Origin: Chitinophagaceae bacterium LGM1
GTDB taxonomy: Bacteria; Bacteroidota; Bacteroidia; Chitinophagales; Chitinophagaceae
Length of the DNA: 64,000 bases
Assembly: GCA_018604165.1 (NCBI GenBank)
Contig: CP075895.1
Coordinates: 1,917,001 to 1,981,000, forward strand
Direction: 5' to 3'
Shown piece by piece: positions 31,330-41,000 of the stretch (within the stretch, counting starts at the first letter, position 1; each line of letters begins with the position of its first letter). The position numbers were made by a program, and so were the translations under genes. A model generated the notes under the pieces. That model had not been told where the DNA came from. It worked only from the letters and a program-made list of their open reading frames with translations, and did not search any database.

Positions 31330-31820
31330 TTACTGCATTTTACAAACAGCTGGGTGAAGTAGAGCGTACCATCGTTGTTGCGTACTACGCCAATGCCTGT
31401 ATGGGTAAAGTTGCCCTGTATGTTTTTCTTATGCCCCGCACTACGCAGCCATAGCTTTACGGCTTGCTCGGCATCTTGCGCACCATAGGCTACGTTTTCT
31501 GCCCCTGCCGCTATAAAAGCCAGTTTCGATTTCAGTATATCGAACCTATCCTTAAAGCCCCCATGCCCAAAGGCTACTATACCACGTGCCATATCGCTGC
31601 TATGGTCTTGTGCTACTTCTGCTATGGCATCGTTATACGCCATAGGCGGTAAGCCCTGCTCCTCTCGGTGTTCGTTTACCAACTGGTATATTTCTCTTTC
31701 TATGCGCCTCTCTCCGTGGGGCAGCGCATCGGCTTGCAAGGCTGTCGGCTGCCAGGCAAGCACTACCAGCAACATCATGCATGTTGCCAGCAAAATCCTG
31801 TTTTTAATAACCGTTACCAT
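31290..31820 (-). CDS. Secreted CAP-domain (SCP-like) protein
   Basis: 176 residues with an N-terminal signal (MVTVIKNRILLATCMMLLVV). The CAP domain runs from about residue 43 to 160: IYQLVNEHREEQGLPPM, VAQDHSSDMARG, FGHGGFKDRF, AENVAYG, AVKLWLRSAGHKKNI, and FTHTGIGVVRN. The conserved His, Glu and His of the CAP cavity are present. Family members are secreted proteins of diverse or unknown function in bacteria. The last ~13 residues are encoded antisense to the end of mobA. Confidence 0.88.
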   Translation of the reverse strand: MVTVIKNRILLATCMMLLVVLAWQPTALQADALPHGERRIEREIYQLVNEHREEQGLPPMAYNDAIAEVAQDHSSDMARGIVAFGHGGFKDRFDILKSKLAFIAAGAENVAYGAQDAEQAVKLWLRSAGHKKNIQGNFTHTGIGVVRNNDGTLYFTQLFVKCSNQYRCDSFTRASI

Positions 31821-31943
31821 ACAATATTGTTTTATACAAAAATAAGCACAGCTGTATCTTCTAACACTTAAAGCTATGTTATAGTTGGACAGCAGATACT
31901 GTTAAACAAATCGTACAAATTGAAGTTGGGGGTATGAAGGATG

Positions 31944-32453
31944 TTATACTATTTTCAAAAACTCATCCGTATGATGAATGGCGTATTGCAGCAGGTTGCT
32001 GAATGTTTTCGGGTGCAGGCTGTGAAACTGTTCGTCCAGCCCTTCAAACTCTTGAAACTCACCATACAGTTGTGCAAATTCTTCTACAGTTGTTTTCCTG
32101 TCCAGCGCATCACGGTTCAGCACATATACTTTCAGCACATCGTCTATGGTTTTTGCCATATCATGACAGCCTACTACATCAAGCCATGCTGGCATCGTAG
32201 GCAGCAGCCCTATGTAGCCGTTTTGTATCAGTTGTATAAAGCCACCCTGTAGTACCTGCATTTGCACATAGTCGTAAGACAGCAATAATTGTTGTCCCTC
32301 AGACAGGTCGTCGAGAAAATTAAAATCCTGCCTGCGGTACAGTTCTTCATGCAGGGGTTGTATATATATGTCCCACAAAGCGCTGTCATCACCCGTCAGT
32401 TTGGCTGCTTCCAATACATCTGCTTTTACTTCTGGTAGAAATATACTCGTCAT
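31944..32453 (-). CDS. DMP19/DUF4375 family protein
   Basis: 169 residues, soluble, acidic. The order FLDDLSEGQQLLLSYDYVQMQVLQGGFIQLIQNGYIGLLP (residues ~45-85, cited by region), then PAWLDVVGCHDMAKTIDDVL and YGEFQEFEGLDEQFH is the DMP19 (DUF4375) pattern, with its GGFxQxxxNxYG-like core. DMP19 proteins are described as DNA mimics in Neisseria that bind a regulator, but most homologues are uncharacterised. Single gene with no close partner. Fairly sure of family, not of function. Confidence 0.75.
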   Translation of the reverse strand: MTSIFLPEVKADVLEAAKLTGDDSALWDIYIQPLHEELYRRQDFNFLDDLSEGQQLLLSYDYVQMQVLQGGFIQLIQNGYIGLLPTMPAWLDVVGCHDMAKTIDDVLKVYVLNRDALDRKTTVEEFAQLYGEFQEFEGLDEQFHSLHPKTFSNLLQYAIHHTDEFLKIV

Positions 32454-32641
32454 GGCTGAAAATATCCTTTCGTGTATCTAATATACAAACGGTTGCTGAA
32501 AATGTATCGTGGTATTAAACATTTCAAATATCATAAAACTGCTTTCTTAATAGCTGGTTAACGGTTAACAAGCAGGACGTTAATCATTAACACAGCACGT
32601 AGTTAACTGATTTTAAACGGGCAGTTAAGCAGCGCAAAATG

Positions 32642-32674
32642 TTTGGAACAGGGTGGTTGGGCGACGCATCTTTG
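32642..32674 (+). promoter_or_regulatory. Promoter of the small-peptide unit
   Basis: TTTG (32642-32645), 21-bp spacer, CATCTTTG (32667-32674). One mismatch to TAnnTTTG. The peptide ATG is 52 bases downstream of the box. Confidence 0.55.
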
Positions 32675-32726
32675 TATCATCAAAGCAAAAAATAAAAAAC
32701 ACACATCAATCAAAACACAAAACAAA

Positions 32727-32819
32727 ATGAAAAACACAATTCATAAAACAGCCGCAGCACAAAAGATAGTATTGTTTGCATCTATACTTGCCTGCATCGT
32801 TACTGCTGTAAATATCTAA
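32727..32819 (+). CDS. 30-residue hydrophobic peptide
   Basis: Reads MKNTIHKTAAAQKIVLFASI then LACIVTAVNI. A basic N-terminus precedes one hydrophobic stretch (residues 14-30) long enough for a membrane segment. The unit has its own promoter (32642-32674), an A-rich leader that suits Bacteroidota ribosome binding and a strong terminator (32884-32911). The transcript might instead act as a small RNA, since the peptide is short. Toxic membrane peptides have this look, but no antisense antitoxin is evident. Confidence 0.5.
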   Translation: MKNTIHKTAAAQKIVLFASILACIVTAVNI

Positions 32820-32883
32820 AAGACATTCTGTGCAATGCCAATGCTTTGCACCACCTTTCTCTCTTATCCTCTATATGTAACAG

Positions 32884-32911
32884 AAGCCCCGTTTCTACGG
32901 GGCTTATTTTT
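32884..32911 (+). terminator. Terminator of the small-peptide unit
   Basis: Stem AAGCCCCG (32884-32891) with CGGGGCTT (32898-32905), loop TTTCTA, then A and six T. The 17-base core GCCCCGTTTCTACGGGG recurs identically at 42200-42216. Confidence 0.9.
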
Positions 32912-33056
32912 TGTGTGTACGGCATCACATAACACAACTATGCATATACTTTAGTTTCATACTGATAGCTTTATTTAAGAGAATAATTATATTATTTTCA
33001 CACGAGCATCAACAAAGCAAACAAGCATCATACACCCCTTTATTAATAAACGACTG

Positions 33057-34823
33057 ATGAACAGGCTGTTATTGCAGGCTATAATTATATTATTACCCCT
33101 TACCGCTTATGCCAAATACGAGTTTTTACTACACAAAACATACCCCCAACGCTACAAGGCTATAGACTCTTGTTTTTATTATAATACAAAGCTTAGAACC
33201 GACAGGCAGGCATTCTTCAAAGAGATAAAGACGCTTGAAAACGAAGCCAATGCCGCAAGCGATAATGAGTTGGTTGGCGAGGCAAGGTTATTGAGCATTG
33301 CTTTCAACAGCGCGAGCGAGCAGGGAGATTATAAACGAGCAGAAAAAGAAGTGCATCAACTGCTGCAATATGCACAACAGTACAAACTGACACAGATAGA
33401 GATACGATGCAGGCAGTTTGCAGGGCGGTATTATATGGAAAAAGCAGGACGGTATATCGAGGCGATAGACGAATTCCTTACATCTTACTACCTGATGCAA
33501 CATATCAGTGTAGATGATTTCCCTACCAAAAAAGAGCATCTGTACGAGGTGGCACACGCATACTACAACTTTGGCGATTTTGAAAGTGCCAAAAGGTATA
33601 TGATGGAAGCCCAAAAAACACCCATGCCCGGCAATGCCGGTATGCAGGATGATAAAAACAAGATACGCACCTACATAAATCTGGAAAACACCTTGGGGCT
33701 GCTATACCGAAACGAACAGAAGTACGACTCTGCCATACAATGCTTTCGTACTGTATATAATTTAGCCGTAGCGCAAAAAGATTCCGCATGGATGGGTGGC
33801 TCAACAGGGAATATTGGCATCACCTATTACCTGCAAAAGCAGTATAGCAAAGCCATACCCCTACTGGTATATGATATTGATTGCAGCATTAAGTACGGAG
33901 AATGGAACAATGCTGCCAACTCGCTGATAAAGTTGACAGACATATATCTGCAACAGCACAATATGTCTATCGCCAAAATGCTGATAGACAGCTCTCTTCG
34001 TTTATTAAGCAACAAAGCCATCGTAGAGCCTGCTCAGCACTTACAATACCTGTACCCCATTATGGCTAAGTATTATGACGAGGTAGGTAATACAAAACTG
34101 GCTTATAATTATTTGGACTCTGCACGTATAGCAAATGAGTACATGGATAAGAAGAAAAATGCTATGGCACTGGCGCACGAAGAACACAGGCTGCAATTAT
34201 TAGCGCATCAGGCAGAAATGCAAAAGCATGAAGATGATAAGCAGTTTCAGTTATTACGAAGAAATGCCATCATAGTGGCGGTTGTGTTACTTGCAGGTTT
34301 GATTATTGTATTTGTCAACGGCCGCCGAAAGTACTATATGCAAAAAACAAAGCTGGCAGAAGCCGAAAAGCAGATGGCAGAAGATGAGTTGAATAATGCC
34401 CAAACACAATTAGAAGATTTCAGAAAAAGTATATATGATAAAAATGAGTTGATAGAAAAGATAAGGCTGGAAGTAGAAAATAACCAGCCAGCCGTTTCTG
34501 AAAACTTACAACAAACCAACAATGAGGTGCTGACACAACTAATGCAATCTATATTGCTGACAGATGAGCAGTGGGAACAATTCAGGGGCAATTTTGAAAA
34601 AGTACATAGTGGTTTCTTAATGAGGCTTAGGGAAAAATTGCCCGACCTGACACCTGCCGAAACCCGTTATATAGCCCTTGCCAAACTCAAATTATCGAAC
34701 AAAGAAATGGCTGCCATGCTCGGTGTAAGTATGCAAGGAGTAAGAAATTACCGATACAGGCTACGCAAAAAGTTCAATTTACCCGAAGAAGGCGATATTG
34801 AAGACCTCATAAATGCAATATAA
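33057..34823 (+). CDS. TPR-transmembrane-LuxR-type regulator
   Basis: 588 residues. Signal peptide or N-terminal helix (residues 1-19), a periplasmic TPR region (~60-370, with pairs such as GDYKRAEKEVHQLL, GRYIEAIDEFLTSYYLM and KYDSAIQCFRTVYNLA), one membrane helix (~403-422, AIIVAVVLLAGLIIVFVNG), a coiled coil (~425-490) and a cytoplasmic helix-turn-helix (~525-588: LTPAETRYIALAKLKLSNKE, MAAMLGVSMQGVRNYRYRLR). This one-protein sensor-regulator layout is common in Bacteroidota. Likely targets are nearby surface genes such as the large protein at 35039, but this is inference. Confidence 0.88.
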   Translation: MNRLLLQAIIILLPLTAYAKYEFLLHKTYPQRYKAIDSCFYYNTKLRTDRQAFFKEIKTLENEANAASDNELVGEARLLSIAFNSASEQGDYKRAEKEVHQLLQYAQQYKLTQIEIRCRQFAGRYYMEKAGRYIEAIDEFLTSYYLMQHISVDDFPTKKEHLYEVAHAYYNFGDFESAKRYMMEAQKTPMPGNAGMQDDKNKIRTYINLENTLGLLYRNEQKYDSAIQCFRTVYNLAVAQKDSAWMGGSTGNIGITYYLQKQYSKAIPLLVYDIDCSIKYGEWNNAANSLIKLTDIYLQQHNMSIAKMLIDSSLRLLSNKAIVEPAQHLQYLYPIMAKYYDEVGNTKLAYNYLDSARIANEYMDKKKNAMALAHEEHRLQLLAHQAEMQKHEDDKQFQLLRRNAIIVAVVLLAGLIIVFVNGRRKYYMQKTKLAEAEKQMAEDELNNAQTQLEDFRKSIYDKNELIEKIRLEVENNQPAVSENLQQTNNEVLTQLMQSILLTDEQWEQFRGNFEKVHSGFLMRLREKLPDLTPAETRYIALAKLKLSNKEMAAMLGVSMQGVRNYRYRLRKKFNLPEEGDIEDLINAI

Positions 34824-35038
34824 TATTTATTTGTAAATAGCTATAATTCATACATGTAGTGACTGTTTCTTTATTGTGTTCTTTTTGTGTCGCTAAATAT
34901 TTGCATTAGCGGCAGCACAAGTCAATCTTTAGGTTCTACATACAGAGAAAACCTACCCCTACTTTTCAGCTACATATATTGGATAGAAAGAAAACTGGCA
35001 GCAATGCCATAGATATTGTATTTAACAAAAACCAATAT
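34824..35038 (+). other. Intergenic stretch before the giant surface protein
   Basis: 215 bases without a gene. TTTG (34909-34912) and a CAATCTTTA stretch ~20 bases further could be a weak promoter for 35039. No terminator hairpin was found for the regulator gene. Confidence 0.3.
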
Positions 35039-38000
35039 ATGAAAAAACACCTCTTAACGGTTCTCCTCGTACTCTGTTGGGTCGTCGGGTTTGCACAAGC
35101 ACCCAATGTCATGATTCTGGCAGCAGACGACCAGACTTGGGCAAATGAAGTAAAATCTAAACTACAGGCAACAGGATTGCTTGGTACTATTGATGTAGTA
35201 GATGCACGGTCTGTCACCCCCACTGTTGCACAAATGCAGACTTACAAAGCCATACTTACCTGGAGTGATTATAGCTATGGTAATGGTACTACACTTGGCA
35301 ATAACCTCGCAAGCTATGTAGATGGCGGCGGTGGTTTGGTAGTAGCTGTTTTTGCCAATGCATCTATACCGCTTAGTGGTAATATCAATACCGCAACTTA
35401 TCAGGTATTGGTACCTGCGGGTCAAACGCAAGGCACTATGCTAACTATGGGCACTGTGCTACTGCCATCACACCCCATTATGTTGGGTGTAACAAGCTTC
35501 AACGGTGGTACATCTACATACAAAAGCACTTCTACAACACTTACGTCAGGCTCTTATAGGATAGCAAACTATAGCAACGGAGACCCGCTAATAATGGCTA
35601 AAGACAATGTAGGCCCAATGAATGCAAAACGTGTGGACCTTAACTTCTTCCCGCCTTCAACAGATTCTCGTTCAGATTTTTGGCAGGCAAGCACAAGCGG
35701 TGCACGCATCATGGCAAATGCATTATTATATGTTGGTGGAGGCGCTACCGCGTTGCACTTTAATGGTTGGGGTAATACAAATCCCGGCGGTTCTAATATT
35801 GGCTTATCTACATACGACTATATAACAGTACCCGATAACGGTACGATGGACTTAGGCAATACTTACACCATTGAATCTTGGGTATATCTCGACGATAATC
35901 AAAATAACACTATCATAGATAAAGGCAGCTATAGGTATTTATTCCAAACACATCCTAATGGACAATCAGGATTAGGTTTGTATAATTTATCGATGGGTTG
36001 GATATACTCAGCTGGCACAGTACCAACCAATCAGTGGGCGCATGTGGCAGTTACATTCAATGCCAATACAGGTACAGTTATCTTTTACCTGAACGGTAAT
36101 GTATTGAGTACACATACGTCAGGCGTTTCAACACCAGGGCCAGACAATGGCATCATAACCATCGGCAGGCAAGACCCTGCCGGCTGTCAGTGCAACAACT
36201 TTGACGGCAGGATGGATGAATTGAGAGTATGGAACAGGGCATTACCTCAGTGCGAGATTAAAAACAACATGAACTGCGAATTGAACCCATCAGGACAAAC
36301 AGGGCTTGCAGCTTTATATCGTTTTAATCAAGGTGCTGTAAATACAAACAACACTGCTATTACTACTGCCATAGACGCGTCTGGCAATGGTAATAATGGT
36401 ACACTGGTAAACTTTGCTTTGACAGGTACAACATCTAATTGGGCTGTTGGTACTGTAGGTGGTAATTGCAGTGCATTTGTTCCTCTCAGCGTTACAGCAA
36501 GTAATAATGGCCCATTAAATCCGGGTTCTACACTTAATTTAAGTGCCACAGCAAATGGCTCAGGGGCATCTACTGCTACATATGCATGGACAGGCCCGAA
36601 CAGCTTTACATCAGGCACACAAAATCCGTCATTATCAAATTTTCAGTCTGTAAATGCGGGTACATATAATGTAGTAGCAACATCAAATGGATGTTCTTCT
36701 TCGCAGGCAACTACTACAGTAGTAGGAAATATCCCTGCAGGTGGATTAGATTTTGATGGTATCAATGATGCAGTTTTTGCAAATGATGTAAACCCTATAG
36801 ACTTTACCTCTACATATACCATTGAAGCAATGATAAATGTTAAGGGGTATCAGTACGGAACTATTGTAGCCAAATTTGAAGATGACAACAACAACCGAGG
36901 CTATATGATAAACCTTGGTGAAACAGGAGACCCTACGAAATTATGTGTAGTACATTCTCGTTTAGGTACATGGACAAATCCTATCCAATGGAATACAGGA
37001 TTTACACCAGCACTTAATACATGGTATCATATTGCCGTTACTTTCGATGCTACACTTAGCAGTAATAATATTAAGTTATACATCAACGGTACGCTACAGG
37101 CTCAAACAACTTGGGCGTTTACACTTACACCTAATGTATCTAGACTGTATATCGGTGGCTATGATGGCCCTGGCAACGGTGTAAATGCTGGTGCTAATAG
37201 CAGATTCTTTAAAGGTGCAATTGACGATGTAAGGATGTTCAACAGACCGTTGTGTCAAGACGAGATTGCTGCAACTATGAATTGCCAACTTACAGGTACA
37301 GAACCAGGCCTTGTTGCATATTATAAATTCAATCATGGTTTTGTAAATGCTAACAATGCAGGCATTACTACCTTAACGGATGTTTTTAGCAACAATGGTA
37401 CACTAACAAATTTTGCACTAAACGGAACTTCGTCTAACTGGGTTGCAGGTAACGTTTCAGGAACTTGTGCTGCGTATAATGCTCCAGAAATCAATATTAA
37501 GGGCAACGGCAACTCAATAGTTGATGGAGATAATACACCGTCTGCTACTGATGCTACAGACTTTGGTGGTACACTGCCATCTGTTGCAGTAACAAAAACA
37601 TATACAATAGAAAATACAGGTGCTGCTACGCTTGATATTACCAGCATCAACATGACTGGTGCTAATGCAAGTAACTTTACGGTGGGTGGCATTACACTGC
37701 CAACAACTATCGCCCCAAGCAGTTCAGCTACGTTCACGGTTACTTTCAATGCATCTGCTATCGGCATTAAGAATGCGGCAGTAGAAATCAGCAATAGCGA
37801 TTGTGATGAAGCATTATATAACTATGCTGTACAAGGCGAAATAAACTGTTCGCCTGCATCATTCACTGTATGCCCATCTAACATTACAACTACAGCCGAT
37901 ACAGGATTGTGTAGTGCCATGGTAAATTATGTAACGACTATCGCTCCGGGCACACCTGCTGCGAATGTTACTTATACTTTCACAGGTGCTACTACAGGTA

Positions 38001-41000
38001 GTGGCAACGGCACTGGTACTACTTCTACTTTCAATGTAGGGGTAACAACTGTTACAATAACTGCTGCAAACCCATGTAGTAATGTAACTTGTAGCTTTAC
38101 AGTAACTGTAACAGACAATGAAAAACCAAAGATTGCAAGCTGCCCTGGCAACATTGCTAAGAATGTAGCTGCAGGACAATGTGGAAACAACGTAACATGG
38201 GTACTACCTCCGTTACCTCCAACAGTTGACCAATCTCTTACATCATTAAATATAGGCACGGTTGGTACAGACCAATGGCAGTCATTTACAGCAGGCATGA
38301 ATGGTTTGCTGACACAGATAGACTTGTGGCACAATGGCATACAGGCAACTGACTTTACATTAACAGTATATTCAGGTGTAGGCACATCGGGTACTGTATT
38401 GTACACGGGTACATACAACTATGGCACTGTTGGTAGCATATGGTTGACAGCAGCTATACCGACAGGCAGCCAACCAACAATGGTGTCTGGCAATAACTAT
38501 ACATTCCGTATTCAAGGAAATGGCTTAGGATTTAATGCTACTTACAGCACATACGGGTCATACTACTCAAACTCATACGGGTTGAACCCATGTTGGAGCG
38601 GTGGTTGTTGGAAAATAGACTTCAAAACCTATGTGTCAGTACCAGGTGCTTCACCTACTGCTACAGACAACTGCGGCATATCAACATTCTCAAGTACACA
38701 CAATCCTGGCGATTTCTTCTCAGTAGGAACAACCCCTGTAACATATACTGCTACAGATATACATGGCAATACCTCTACTTGCTCATTTAATGTTACTGTA
38801 ACAGACAATGAAAATCCTGTTATTACTGCACCTGCTAACATATCTGTTAACAATGATGCAGGTAACTGTGGTGCTGTTGTAACATATACTGCTCCTGTAG
38901 GAACGGATAATTGCCCGGGTGCTACTACGGCACAAACAGCTGGTTTACCAAGTGGTTCTACTTTCCCTATAGGTACTACTACCAATACGTTTGTTGTAAC
39001 AGATGCTAATAACAATACAGCAACTGCAAGCTTTACTGTAACGGTAACAGACAACGAAAACCCCGTTATTACTGCACCATCTAACATTTCTGTAAATAAT
39101 GATGCAAATACTTGCGGCGCGGTTGTAACATACACTACACCAGTAGGTACTGATAACTGTCCGGGTGCTACTACTGCACAAACAGCAGGTTTACCAAGTG
39201 GCTCTACTTTCCCTGTAGGTACTACTATCAATACGTTTGTGGTTACAGATGCTAACAACAATATGGCTACTGCAAGTTTCAGTGTAACTGTAACAGACAA
39301 TCAAGCACCAGTGCTGGCTGGCGTACCTGCTAATGCTACAGTGTCTTGCGATAACGTACCTGCGCCAGCTTCGGTAACAGCAAGCGACAATTGCAGCAGT
39401 ACATTACCTGTTTCTTACAGTCAAATAATTACAAGCGGTGCTCTGCCACCCTCAGGTCTGAAAGGCTATTGGAACTTTAATGAAAATAGCGGGACATCTA
39501 CTGCCGACCAGACAAGTAATGGTAACAACGGAACACTTACATCCGGTGTTAACTGGGTAAGCGGACAATCGGGCAGCGCAGTGCAGTTCCCTGGCACAAG
39601 CAACTCGTATGTAAACATACCTAATACTACAAGTGGTGCTTTAGATACACGTTATTCTATCTCCATGTTTGCATGGTACTGGCCTGGTTCTAATGGCTCT
39701 CAGCAAAACCCGATTATTCAATATAACGCCAATGGCTGGGGTACACACTTATGGCAAACGGGTTCAAACCAATTGTTTGTAAGATTTACTGCTCGCGGCA
39801 CTTTAGCGTTTACCAACAGCCTGCAAGCCAATACACTGATACCGAACCAATGGAACTGTGTAGGTGCTACGTATGATTACAATACAGGTATAGCAAGGTT
39901 GTGGTGTAACGGTGTAAATGTGCAGACATTGAATATCGGTGTTATGCAGTTATCTACTAACTATCCTGTAAGGGTTGGTTCAGTTGACTTCGACTCTCGC
40001 AGAACGAACAGCAAAGTAGATAACGTAGCCATTTACGACAGGGCATTGAACGCTACTGAAATAGCGCAACTGTGTGCAGTAACCTGTCCGCAGAATTATA
40101 CCATCACACGTACATGGTCTGCTACAGATGCTGCAAACAACACAACAACTGCATCTCAAACCATTACTGTGAAAGATACTACAGCACCTGTACTTACAGT
40201 ACCTGCTCCTGTAGCTATCAACAACGCTACCGGTACTTGTGGTGCAGTTGCAAACTTCCTGGCAACAGCTACTGATAATTGTTCTAACAACTTGACGATT
40301 ACTTACAGTCAAAATCCGGGAACGGTATTCCCTGTAGGAACAACTACTGTAAACGTTACCGCTAAAGACGAATGTGGCAACACAACAACAGGTAGCTTTA
40401 CTGTAACTGTCACAGATAATGAAAACCCTGTTATTACTGCACCTGCTAACATAGCAGTAAATAATGATGAGGGTATTTGCGGTGCAGTTGTAACATTTAC
40501 GGCACCAGTAGGTACTGATAACTGCCCGGGTGCTACAACAGTACAAACAGCAGGTCTGTCAAGTGGCTCTACCTTCCCGGTAGGTACTACTACCAATACT
40601 TTTGTAGTAACAGATGCGTATAACAATACGGCTACTGCCAGCTTTACGGTTACGGTAACTGACAATGAAAGTCCTGTTATTATTGCACCAGCAAACATTG
40701 CAATAAACAATGATGCGGGTATTTGCGGTGCAGTTGTAACATACGCTGCACCAGTTGGAACGGATAATTGTCCGGGAGCAACCACAGCACAAACAGCAGG
40801 TTTGCCAAGCGGGTTTACCTTCCCTGTAGGTACTACAACCAACACGTTTGTGGTAACGGATGCTTACAACCATACAACAACAGCAAGCTTTACGGTAACT
40901 GTAACAGATAACGAAAGGCCTGTTATTACTGCTCCATCTAATATTTCAGTAAACAACAATACAGGTATTTGCGGTGCTGCTGTAACATATTCTACCCCTG

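Noticed and set aside
38629-39300. Long minus-strand open frame (223 codons) with repeated Val/Thr-rich translation, and similar ones at 37333-37794, 39980-40546 and 40309-40845
   Set aside because: They lie entirely opposite the HYR-repeat gene; its Thr- and Val-rich codons lack stop codons on the reverse strand. No start signals or families are seen.
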